Origin: Hyphomicrobiales bacterium
GTDB lineage: Bacteria > Pseudomonadota > Alphaproteobacteria > Rhizobiales > Beijerinckiaceae
Assembly (NCBI GenBank): GCA_028290595.1
Contig: JAQGJO010000386.1
Coordinates: 1-6,695 of the forward strand
DNA length: 6,695 bases
Direction of reading: 5' to 3'
This document shows, in pieces, positions 1-5,418 of this stretch; position 1 is the stretch's first letter; each line of letters begins with the position of its first letter. The position numbers and the translations under genes are program-made. Under the pieces are notes generated by a model. The model was not told the DNA's origin, did no database searches, and was given only the letters and a program-made list of their open reading frames with translations.

Positions 1-217
1 AGACGCCGAAGACGAGCAGCAGCCCGACCGTGCCCGGCACCTTGCCCGTGTCGAGCATGGCGAGCGTCAAGGCGCCATAGGCGACAAATTCTCCTTGCGG
101 GACAAAGATGACCCGTGTGACCGTGAAGACGAGCACAAGCGCTATGCCCAACAGCGCATAGATCGCGCCATTGGTAATTCCGTCCTGTATCAAGAACAGA
201 AGGATGGTTGCATCCAT
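1..217 (-). CDS. livH: Branched-chain amino acid ABC transporter permease, LivH type (N-terminal part)
   Basis: Inner-membrane permease of a Liv/HAAT-type ABC importer for branched-chain amino acids or, in many alphaproteobacteria, aromatic or other carboxylates. Only the first 72 codons are present; the gene continues beyond the left edge. Seen: an N-terminal hydrophobic helix, then the family hallmark [20 protein letters not shown] (residues 11-30), then the stretch around [11 protein letters not shown] (residues 39-49), typical of LivH N-termini. The start at 217 is supported by GGGGAG at 230-225 with 7-nt spacing. An ATG four bases further in (213-211) is out of frame. It is transcribed divergently from the MarR gene, with 151 bp between the starts, so the MarR protein may regulate it. 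The actual substrate cannot be told from this fragment. The symbol denotes the family, not a proven orthologue. Confidence 0.9.
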   Translation of the reverse strand, partial: MDATILLFLIQDGITNGAIYALLGIALVLVFTVTRVIFVPQGEFVAYGALTLAMLDTGKVPGTVGLLLVFGV

Positions 218-314
218 CCGGTTTCTCCCCGCCGGCCAAAAGGCCGCCGCCCCGTTGAAGCCGGGGCAAATCTGGCGGCGCATCCCTCCCGCGCTTGCCA
301 TCATGGCCCGGCCG

Positions 315-366
315 ATATTATAATGATGTATAATTGTTATATAATATAATCAACTGAAAAGTTTTC
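315..366. promoter_or_regulatory. AT-rich palindrome cluster, candidate MarR operator and divergent promoter
   Basis: Positions 315-350 contain only three G/C bases in an otherwise GC-rich region. Nested dyads are visible: ATTATAAT (317-324, perfect), ATTATA/TATAAT (317-322 with 329-334, 6-nt gap), TATAA-TTG-TTATA (329-341), TTATATAA (337-344), and GAAAAGTTTTC (356-366, just before the marR start). Perfect -10 hexamers TATAAT occur on the plus strand at 329-334 and 345-350 and on the minus strand at 322-317; no convincing -35 partner was found. MarR proteins bind AT-rich dyads of roughly 16-20 bp, commonly in their own divergent promoter region. An operator controlling both marR and livH is therefore inferred. 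Confidence 0.55.
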
Positions 367-368
367 TC

Positions 369-911
369 ATGACGACGGACTTGCGGGTCAAAAGCAAACG
401 CCCTGCCCGAACAAGGCGCAAGCCGGACGCGCGGAAAGCGATGGAGGATGGCGCTCCGAGCAATCCCGCGATCGAACTCGCAGGCGTCGAACTCGGAGAT
501 CTGGCCGACATGACAGGCTATGCGTTGCGCCGCGCGCAGATCGCCGTGTTCGAGGATTTCCGCCGCACCGTCGGCAAAATCGGCCTGCGGCCGGCGCAGT
601 TCAGCGTCATGATCGTCATCCATCGCACGCCGGGTCTCAAGCAGACCGAGGTCGCCAATGCGCTCGGCATCCAGCGCACGAATTTCGTCGCCATGGTCAA
701 CGAGCTCGAACGTCTCGGCTGGGTCGAACGGCGCGCGCTCGACCGGCGGTCGCATGCGCTGCATCTGACCAGGGCCGGTCAAAGCAAGCTGAACGAGGCT
801 CTGGCGATCGAGCGCAAGCAGGAAGCCCTCTACGATAAGATTCTCGGCCCTGGCGAGCGGTTGAAGCTGCTCGACATGCTGCGACGGCTGCAGGTCAGCC
901 TCGAAGCGTAA
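369..911 (+). CDS. MarR-family winged helix-turn-helix transcriptional regulator
   Basis: A 180-aa predicted DNA-binding regulator; members act as dimers, usually repressors released by small aromatic or acidic ligands. Seen: a basic, probably disordered N-terminal tail (residues 1-24, rich in R and K); dimerisation helix from about 48; winged HTH at about 75-135 with TEVANALGIQRTNFVAMVNE (93-111) as helix-turn-helix and DRRSHALHLT (125-134) as the wing; C-terminal dimerisation helices 137-178. The start at 369 has no clear Shine-Dalgarno. An in-frame ATG at 441 (residue 25) preceded by GGAAAG would remove the basic tail and give a typical 156-aa MarR protein, so the start is uncertain. Gene order (divergent from a Liv permease) suggests it senses the substrate imported by that transporter, or a metabolite of it; this is inference. 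Confidence 0.93.
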   Translation: MTTDLRVKSKRPARTRRKPDARKAMEDGAPSNPAIELAGVELGDLADMTGYALRRAQIAVFEDFRRTVGKIGLRPAQFSVMIVIHRTPGLKQTEVANALGIQRTNFVAMVNELERLGWVERRALDRRSHALHLTRAGQSKLNEALAIERKQEALYDKILGPGERLKLLDMLRRLQVSLEA

Positions 912-923
912 GTGCCTTCCTCT

Positions 924-1061
924 GTCATTCCCGACGCGCCGCAGGCGCGAGCGGGAATCCAGGCGCTGCAATTGCATTGATGTTGGTCGTTGGCGTCTGT
1001 GATGTGCTGGATCATCAGGTCTGGATCCCCGCTCGCCCGCTTCGCGGGCGTCGGGGATGAC
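924..1061. repeat. Inverted pair of hairpin repeats (family A) between convergent genes
   Basis: Two copies of a roughly 40-nt palindromic repeat lie in opposite orientation: 924-963 and 1021-1061 (reverse-complemented). Both start GTCATyCCCGACG and end GAGCGGGrATCCAG. Copy 1 folds with outer stem ATTCCCG/CGGGAAT (927-933 with 952-958) and inner stem GCGCC/GGCGC (936-940 with 944-948). Copy 2 has outer stem ATCCCCG/CGGGGAT and inner stem CGCCCGC/GCGGGCG (1034-1040 with 1044-1050). The stems differ in sequence but keep pairing. The 57 bp between copies shows no gene. The arrangement resembles REP/BIME-type elements. Lying between the stop codons of marR (909-911) and the GNAT gene (1070-1072), it may also act as a bidirectional terminator or 3'-end stabiliser (inference). 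No flanking target duplication is visible. Confidence 0.85.
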
Positions 1062-1069
1062 AACTTCGA

Positions 1070-1501
1070 TCAATGAATCTCCTCGGTGAAGCGCAGGGCT
1101 GTCGCGAACATGCCGTTGCGATAGTAGAATTTGTGGCCGCGGAAATTCGCCATCGGCGTATCGAGCAGCAGTTTGCCGCAGCCAAGCGTGCGGCATTCCT
1201 GCCGCAAGCGCTCCAGCAAAGCGGCGCCATAGCCGCTGCCGCGCTCCGCCTCGCCCGTCACCAGATCATCCACATACATATGACGGCCATGGACGATGTT
1301 CTCGCCGATGCGGAACCCGGCCAGAGCCCGCGGCTCGTCGTCGGCCAAAAGCGCGAACAGCCGATAGCCGCCTTTGGCAAGCTGATGCCAGAGCGTGGCG
1401 AACTGCGTCGCGCTCGTCAGTTGCGGGCGCAGCAGGCGCATGACCGGAAAGCAGGTGGCTGCCTCGATCTCATTTTCAACTTCGCGAATGTTGAGCTTCA
1501 T
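1070..1501 (-). CDS. GNAT-family N-acetyltransferase
   Basis: A 143-aa protein of the Gcn5-related acetyltransferase fold, which moves the acetyl group of acetyl-CoA to an amine; the substrate is unknown. Seen: an RLFALLADDEPRALAGFRI region (47-65) forming the beta2-beta3 hairpin, motif A around MYVDDLVTGEAERGSGYGAA (75-94) with the R-G-x-G-x-G/A pyrophosphate-binding loop, helix LLERLRQECRTLGC, then LLLDTP and the GHKFYYRNGM motif B region (122-131), where the Y-Y-x-x-G-F/M pattern is typical. The start is placed at the ATG at 1501, with GAGGA about 11 nt upstream. A TTG at 1564 would add 21 residues with no GNAT similarity and is less likely. It is convergent with marR and divergent from the redox operon. 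The length is normal for a single-domain GNAT. Confidence 0.9.
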   Translation of the reverse strand: MKLNIREVENEIEAATCFPVMRLLRPQLTSATQFATLWHQLAKGGYRLFALLADDEPRALAGFRIGENIVHGRHMYVDDLVTGEAERGSGYGAALLERLRQECRTLGCGKLLLDTPMANFRGHKFYYRNGMFATALRFTEEIH

Positions 1502-1606
1502 GTGTGGCGCGGTCCTCGTCTTTTTGCCCTGAACATGGCCGGGCGATTTGCGGCTCCCCGTCAAATACGCCAGATTGACTGTCGGCGCACGGGGGTGTCA
1601 CCAGTC
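1502..1606. promoter_or_regulatory. Divergent spacer between the GNAT gene and the redox operon
   Basis: This 105-bp gap must hold the start signals for the GNAT gene (minus) and the three-gene redox operon (plus). TTGACT at 1575-1580 resembles a -35 box, but it is too near the plus-strand start at 1607 and has no matching -10. A GGGGGTG at 1591-1597 is a weak ribosome binding site for the first operon gene. No palindrome or clear promoter was found. Confidence 0.3.
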
Positions 1607-1807
1607 ATGGGAACAATTCTGTTCTATCTGTTCCTGGCCTATGCCGGCATCGGGATCATCATCGCGGCCGGGTTCGTACTTGCCGGCGTCTCGCACGTAT
1701 TGCCTGGAACCAGCATGACGATCGGCGCCAGGCTGCTCATCGTTCCGGGCGCGATCGTGTTATGGCCCTACGTCCTGCGGCGCTGGATCGCGGGACCGCA
1801 ATCATGA
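1607..1807 (+). CDS. Small two-helix membrane protein, first gene of redox operon
   Basis: A 66-aa predicted inner-membrane protein of unknown function. Seen: two hydrophobic segments, residues about 5-31 (ILFYLFLAYAGIGIIIAAGF and onward) and 40-57 (RLLIVPGAIVLWPYVL), joined by a short loop with PGTS, then a basic C-terminus RRW; the positive end suggests both termini are cytoplasmic. The start at 1607 follows GGGGGTG and is the first methionine before the hydrophobic segment. Upstream in-frame codons overlap the GNAT gene on the other strand and read as a non-membrane, arginine-rich shadow. Its stop overlaps the next start in ATGA (1804-1807), implying translational coupling with the 48-aa gene and, through it, with the Rieske fusion. 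A role as an accessory or assembly subunit of that membrane redox protein is inferred. I do not recognise a named family. Confidence 0.8.
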   Translation: MGTILFYLFLAYAGIGIIIAAGFVLAGVSHVLPGTSMTIGARLLIVPGAIVLWPYVLRRWIAGPQS

Positions 1808-1950
1808 GAGTGGAACACCGCAAATTTCATCGACGCGCCTGGCACGTGCTGTCGATCATCGTCACGGTGGGCGTCATTCTTGCGCTCTGGCTCCGACCGC
1901 CGCCCGATCAACCCGAGCCGGTGCAACCAGCCGCCAGCGAGGCGCGCTGA
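1804..1950 (+). CDS. Micro-protein, single membrane helix with proline-rich tail
   Basis: A 48-aa predicted membrane micro-protein of unknown function. Seen: a basic N-terminus with several histidines (RVEHRKFHRRAWH, residues 2-14), one transmembrane helix (VLSIIVTVGVILALWL, about 15-30), then a proline-rich, mildly acidic tail RPPPDQPEPVQPAASEAR. By the positive-inside rule, the N-terminus is cytoplasmic and the tail periplasmic. The start at 1804 overlaps the previous stop (ATGA) and the stop overlaps the next start (TGATG, 1948-1952). This double overlap is the best evidence that the gene is real despite its size, and that it is made together with its neighbours. It may be a small subunit of a complex with the following heme/Rieske protein. 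The histidines could bind metal or heme, but this is speculation. No known family was recognised. Confidence 0.75.
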   Translation: MRVEHRKFHRRAWHVLSIIVTVGVILALWLRPPPDQPEPVQPAASEAR

Positions 1951-2993
1951 TGAGCGCCGGGTTTCAGGCGGTGCAGTGGAACCGCAGCAAGATCGTCTAC
2001 GATTCAATCATGGTGGGCCTGACGGCCTGTTACATCGGCGGTTATACGCTCATCGCGCATAAGCTTGCGCCGGTGGGCAAGACGCCGGACTGGGGCGATC
2101 TGCGGATCGCCGTTTTCGGCTCCTGCGCCTTCCTGATGATCACGATCATCCTATGCATCGGGCCGCTGGCGCGGCTCGACCGGCGGTTTCTGCCGCTGCT
2201 CGCCAATCGCCGCCATCTCGGCGTCTTCACCTTCTTCATCGCGGCGCTGCACGGCTGGTCGATTGTCGACTGGTTCGCGGTGCGAGACAGCCTGCCGGAT
2301 CTCGTCACCGAGCTGACGACGCCGTCGAACTACGCCAAGTTCATCGGCTTCCCGATCAAGGCGCTGGGCATTGCGGCGCTGACGGTATTTTTCGTAATGG
2401 CGGCAACAAGCCACGACTTCTGGCTCAAGTTCCTCTCGCCTGCCATCTGGAAGTGGCTGCACATGGCGATCTATCTCGCCTATGGCCTGCTGGTCATGCA
2501 TGTGGCGCTGGGCCTGATGCAGGACAATCGCAGCCCGGTTGTGCCCATCGTGCTCGGACTTTGTTTTGCCACGGTGACAACGCTGCACATTCTTGCTGCG
2601 CGGCACGCCCAATCTTCAGAGAGCGAAGAGAAGCTGCCGTCAAACGGCTGGATCGCTGTCGGGCCGCCGTCCTCGATCCCCGACCAGCGCGCGCGTATCG
2701 TGCATGCTCCCGACGGCGAGCGCATTGCCGTCTTTCGCGATGGAGACAAGATCGGCGCCGTGACGAATGTCTGCGCCCATCAGAATGGTCCGCTCGGCGA
2801 AGGCAAAATCATCAACGGCTGCATTACCTGTCCCTGGCACGGCTGGGAATACAGGCTTGACGATGGCTGCGCGCCACCGCCGTTCACCGAAAAGATCGAG
2901 ACCTATCCAGTGCGGATCAACGCGGGCATTGTTGAAGTGAGCGTCTCGCCGCTGCCAGCGGGAACGCCAAGCGCCCAGGAGCCCTCATCCTGA
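1950..2993 (+). CDS. Membrane heme b (ferric reductase-like)-Rieske [2Fe-2S] fusion protein
   Basis: A 347-aa predicted transmembrane electron-transfer protein. Residues about 18-216 form six hydrophobic segments (roughly 18-37, 52-71, 91-110, 131-150, 168-190, 196-215) resembling the ferric reductase-like domain of MsrQ/YedZ and NOX relatives: RRHLG (87-91), then H101 in helix 3, and H171 and H184 in helix 5, spaced 13 apart as in that family. These are candidate heme b ligands. After a short acidic linker, residues about 233-333 form a Rieske domain with C275-x-H277 and C294-x2-H297 ([2Fe-2S] ligands). There is no flavin or NAD domain, unlike classical ferric reductases. The start at 1950 overlaps the previous stop (TGATG). 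The loop between helices 2 and 3 is highly basic, placing it and the Rieske domain in the cytoplasm. The stop codon and last residues lie inside a hairpin repeat. Electron donor and acceptor are unknown. Confidence 0.9.
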   Translation: MSAGFQAVQWNRSKIVYDSIMVGLTACYIGGYTLIAHKLAPVGKTPDWGDLRIAVFGSCAFLMITIILCIGPLARLDRRFLPLLANRRHLGVFTFFIAALHGWSIVDWFAVRDSLPDLVTELTTPSNYAKFIGFPIKALGIAALTVFFVMAATSHDFWLKFLSPAIWKWLHMAIYLAYGLLVMHVALGLMQDNRSPVVPIVLGLCFATVTTLHILAARHAQSSESEEKLPSNGWIAVGPPSSIPDQRARIVHAPDGERIAVFRDGDKIGAVTNVCAHQNGPLGEGKIINGCITCPWHGWEYRLDDGCAPPPFTEKIETYPVRINAGIVEVSVSPLPAGTPSAQEPSS

Positions 2994-3195
2994 GGAGCGC
3001 CTGAAAGGCGCGTCTCGAAGGACGGGGGCGTCACGCCGCAGCCCGTCAACCTGTTCTTGCTACACGCCCTGAAAAGCCCATATCCATAGATACTTTGTGA
3101 GCCTGCGGCCTTGTGCAACGCTGCTCACCATGACCCTCTTACACGCGCCCGTCCTTCGAGACGCAACGCTTGCGCGTTGCTCCTCAGGATGAGGG
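2981..3195. repeat. Inverted pair of hairpin repeats (family B) between convergent genes
   Basis: Copy 1 (2981-3026) and copy 2 (3148-3195, reverse-complemented) share identical ends: GCCCTCATCCTGAGGAGC at one side and GCGTCTCGAAGGACGGG at the other. The centres differ but both form hairpins: GCGCCT-GAA-AGGCGC (2997-3011) in copy 1, and GCAACGC-TTGC-GCGTTGC (3163-3180, plus strand) in copy 2. Repeats with a CCTCATCCTGAGGAGC core are, to my knowledge, widespread in Bradyrhizobium-like genomes. The 121 bp between the copies has no gene. Copy 1 overlaps the end of the Rieske fusion gene, whose TGA (2991-2993) lies within the repeat. The pair lies between two convergent genes, so a shared terminator role is possible. 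The remaining 76 bp to the GMC stop shows nothing recognisable. Confidence 0.88.
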
Positions 3196-3271
3196 CTTCT
3201 GGGGGCTTTCTGCCACTTGCAATCGGCCATTCGGCGCCATTCAGCGAATTATCGGTGGCTCGTGTCCAACA

Positions 3272-4987
3272 TCATTCGTCTAGCATCCTCGCGGCCATGC
3301 GTTCGCCGACCATCATGGTCGGCACATTCGTATTGGCGCAGGGCACGTTGGGAAATACCGACGCATCGCAGACGCGCAGGCCACCGACGCCGATGACGCG
3401 GCCGTGGGAATCGGTGACGGCGCGCGGATCGTCGCGACGGCCCATGCGGTTGGTGCACGACACATGCCAGTGGCCGAGCACGGAATTTGAAATCCATTCT
3501 GCGCAGATCGAATCATCATTGACGAGGTCGCTCATCTTCGGTGCATCGGCGATCATGTATTTGATGATCGCCTTGCGGGCGAAGGGTGCCGTTTCCATCA
3601 CGGCGGCGCCGACCTTTGTTTGAAAGTCGTTCCAACGGCTGTAGATGGCGAGCTGGCGCGCCTTGTCGGACTGGCTGATCGGAAAGATTTCCTCGCAGGC
3701 AGCTTGAATGGCCGGATGCGCCTGCAGCTTGATCAGCATGCGCGTGCCGTCGATCAGCCGGCGCATATCGCGCGGATCCGAACACATGTTGAAATCGATA
3801 TCCGGCCCCACAGCAGGGTCGGCGGATTTCAGCTTGAGCTCGCCGGTCGAGAACGAGCGGTTGACCCACATCATCATCAGGCCGATGCGCGCACCAATGG
3901 CGTGCCACGCCGATTTGTCGTGGGCGTTGATATACATGTCACCGGCCGGGCATCCCTCAACGCCGGATGAGTAGCGCAGGCCGGCGAGAATCTGCCGCCG
4001 CAATGTTGCCGGCAGGCGCGACTGCGGCTTCATGAAGACGCCGAGATTGACGCCCGGATGTTCCTGCAGATTCTTGCCGACGCCGGCCCGGTCCGCCACC
4101 ACGTCGATGCCTAGCGCCTTGAGCTCCTGCGCAGGACCGATGCCGTTGCGCAGCAGGAACGCCGGCGAATGGATCGCGCCCATGGAGAGAATGACTTCGC
4201 GGGCGCGCAGGTCGAATGTGCGGCCTTCGCTGCGGGCGACAAGGCCGACGACTTGGCTCCCCTCGAACAGCAGACGCTCCACCTGCGTCAGCCCCATGAT
4301 GGTGAGATTGGGTCGGGCGCGGACCTCTTTCGTCAGATACCCCCGCGCGGCCGAGATGCGCTCACCGCTCATGGTGTTGTTGACGACGAGGGGGAAGAAA
4401 CCATCGGTGCCGAGGCCGTTCTGGTCCTCGATGTCGTGCCAGCCCGCGTCCTCGATGGATTGCATCACGGCGGAGGTGAACGGCGGCCATTGCTCCTTGA
4501 ACCAGCGGCGCATGGTGATGGGGCCGTCCTTGCCGTGCAGCGGGCCGTCCAGATCGACATCATTCTCGAGCTTGCGAAAATAGGGCAGGACGTCGTCCCA
4601 GCCCCAGCCGTCAGCTCCCGCATCTGCCCAGGCGTTGTAATCGGTCGGCAGGCCGCGATTGGCGCACATGCCGTTGATGGCGGAGGTGCCGCCAATGACG
4701 CGGCCGGCCGTATAGCGGCGGCGCGGGCGGCGGTCGTAATCATTGCCCGGCCGCGGCGCGAAGGCCGACAACAGGCCCGGCCAGGTAAACCTGGGATTGG
4801 AGTGGGCGTTGCCGGAAAAGCCGTCGATGAGCTCGTGCGGCTCGGTTCCCGGCTCATAATCCGCGCCGGCCTCGATCAAAAGTACGCGATTGGCGGAACG
4901 TTCAGATAGCCGGCTGGCCAAGGGACTGCCGGCCGAACCGCTGCCGACGACGATATAATCATAGGCCTGAGCGCCTGCGCCGTTCAT
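3272..4987 (-). CDS. GMC-family FAD-dependent oxidoreductase (choline/alcohol dehydrogenase-like)
   Basis: A 571-aa flavoprotein predicted to oxidise an alcohol to an aldehyde; the substrate is unknown. Seen: N-terminal FAD site VVGSGSAGSPLASRLSE (13-29) with the ribose-binding acid E39 in LLIEAG; GMC signature 1 at GRVIGGTSAINGM (95-107); signature 2 at GAIHSPAFLLRNGIGP (270-285); C-terminal catalytic block GHWHVSCTNRMG (505-516), where H508 aligns with the active-site His of HPVGTCRMG; and NVPCANTNVPTMMVGE (547-562), where N552 takes the second catalytic position (Asn, as in choline oxidase). Length is normal for the family. There is no signal peptide, so it is probably cytoplasmic. The start at 4987 is fixed by a strong GGAGGA (4996-4991). 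It stands alone on its strand: a terminator hairpin separates it from the upstream DUF1330 gene, and no betaine genes are present, so BetA is not assigned. Confidence 0.94.
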   Translation of the reverse strand: MNGAGAQAYDYIVVGSGSAGSPLASRLSERSANRVLLIEAGADYEPGTEPHELIDGFSGNAHSNPRFTWPGLLSAFAPRPGNDYDRRPRRRYTAGRVIGGTSAINGMCANRGLPTDYNAWADAGADGWGWDDVLPYFRKLENDVDLDGPLHGKDGPITMRRWFKEQWPPFTSAVMQSIEDAGWHDIEDQNGLGTDGFFPLVVNNTMSGERISAARGYLTKEVRARPNLTIMGLTQVERLLFEGSQVVGLVARSEGRTFDLRAREVILSMGAIHSPAFLLRNGIGPAQELKALGIDVVADRAGVGKNLQEHPGVNLGVFMKPQSRLPATLRRQILAGLRYSSGVEGCPAGDMYINAHDKSAWHAIGARIGLMMMWVNRSFSTGELKLKSADPAVGPDIDFNMCSDPRDMRRLIDGTRMLIKLQAHPAIQAACEEIFPISQSDKARQLAIYSRWNDFQTKVGAAVMETAPFARKAIIKYMIADAPKMSDLVNDDSICAEWISNSVLGHWHVSCTNRMGRRDDPRAVTDSHGRVIGVGGLRVCDASVFPNVPCANTNVPTMMVGERMAARMLDE

Positions 4988-5019
4988 GTTTCCTCCGCTT
5001 TTTATTTCTGTTTGCGGAC

Positions 5020-5049
5020 ATATTAGAGAGGAAACGCGGGCTGTGTCAT
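5020..5049 (-). promoter_or_regulatory. Candidate sigma-70-type promoter of the GMC gene
   Basis: On the minus strand ATGACA (5049-5044) matches the -35 consensus at five of six bases, followed after 18 nt by TAATAT (5025-5020), a four-of-six match to TATAAT. Transcription would begin about 5013, giving a leader of roughly 25 nt that carries the GGAGGA ribosome binding site of the GMC gene. It lies between the DUF1330 terminator and the GMC start, as expected for an independent promoter. Weak matches of this kind arise by chance, so confidence is moderate. Confidence 0.4.
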
Positions 5050-5074
5050 GGCTGGAATAGCGTGGCCAACAGCA

Positions 5075-5103
5075 AAGGGCGGGGCCACTACAGCCCCGCC
5101 CTT
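5075..5103 (-). terminator. Hairpin terminator downstream of the DUF1330 gene
   Basis: A perfect 11-bp inverted repeat AAGGGCGGGGC/GCCCCGCCCTT (5075-5085 with 5093-5103) with a 7-nt loop begins 24 nt past the DUF1330 stop. Read on the minus strand the stem ends in CCCTTT followed by GCTGTT, a short and imperfect U-tract. It is likely an intrinsic or hairpin-assisted terminator that separates the DUF1330 and GMC transcripts. Confidence 0.75.
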
Positions 5104-5127
5104 CATCATGTCTGCAAATGCGTTGGA

Positions 5128-5418
5128 TCAGACGCCTTCGACGATGCGCAGATCGCGCACGCAGCCGCCGGCAAGCGCCTTCAGCGCCGCCTGATAGCCT
5201 TCGCTGTCGTGGGTCTTTTCGGCCGCTTCAACGCTGGGGAATTCAATAACGACGGTGCGCTGCAGGACGCCGGCCTCATAGGCTTTGACAGCCGAGCTGC
5301 GCGCCAGGAACTTGCCGCCGCCCGCCTCGATGGCCGGTCCTGCGAGCTTGGCATAGGCAGCAAGCTTGTCGGTGTCGGAAACCGAGTGATAGGCGCTGAT
5401 CCAATAGGCCTTGGCCAT
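5128..5418 (-). CDS. DUF1330 domain-containing protein
   Basis: A 96-aa cytoplasmic protein filling one DUF1330 domain (a small ferredoxin-like alpha/beta fold of the dimeric alpha/beta-barrel group; biochemical function not established). Seen: MAKAYWISAYHSVSDTDKLA at the start, Y22 in AYAKLAGPAI, GGGKFLAR (33-40), VVIEFPSVEAAEKTHDSEGY (56-75) with the conserved E-F-P-s-x-e-a-A pattern, and the final beta strand VRDLRIVEGV. The start at 5418 is supported by GGAGAG ending about 7 nt upstream. Open sequence continues upstream in the same frame to 5565 but is cysteine/proline-rich and unlike the family. It is followed by a hairpin terminator, so it is probably monocistronic. It lies beside a GMC oxidoreductase on the same strand, but a functional link is not supported. 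Confidence 0.92.
   Translation of the reverse strand: MAKAYWISAYHSVSDTDKLAAYAKLAGPAIEAGGGKFLARSSAVKAYEAGVLQRTVVIEFPSVEAAEKTHDSEGYQAALKALAGGCVRDLRIVEGV

Noticed and set aside
318..1196. Minus-strand open frame of 292 codons across marR and the repeat
   Set aside because: It runs antisense to the MarR domain and through a hairpin repeat. The composition is arginine- and aspartate-rich, typical of GC-rich shadow frames.
1502..1564. 21-residue N-terminal extension of the GNAT protein from a TTG codon
   Set aside because: The extension is basic and unlike GNAT starts, and the ATG at 1501 begins the first beta strand (MKLNIREVE).
3027..3147. The 121 bp between the two family B repeats as cargo of a miniature transposon
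   Set aside because: No target duplication, transposase remnant or gene was seen. The arrangement is equally explained by two separate repeat copies.
3272..5418. GMC oxidoreductase and DUF1330 as one operon
   Set aside because: They are co-oriented, but an 11-bp terminator hairpin and a candidate promoter lie in the 140-bp gap, so separate transcripts are more likely.
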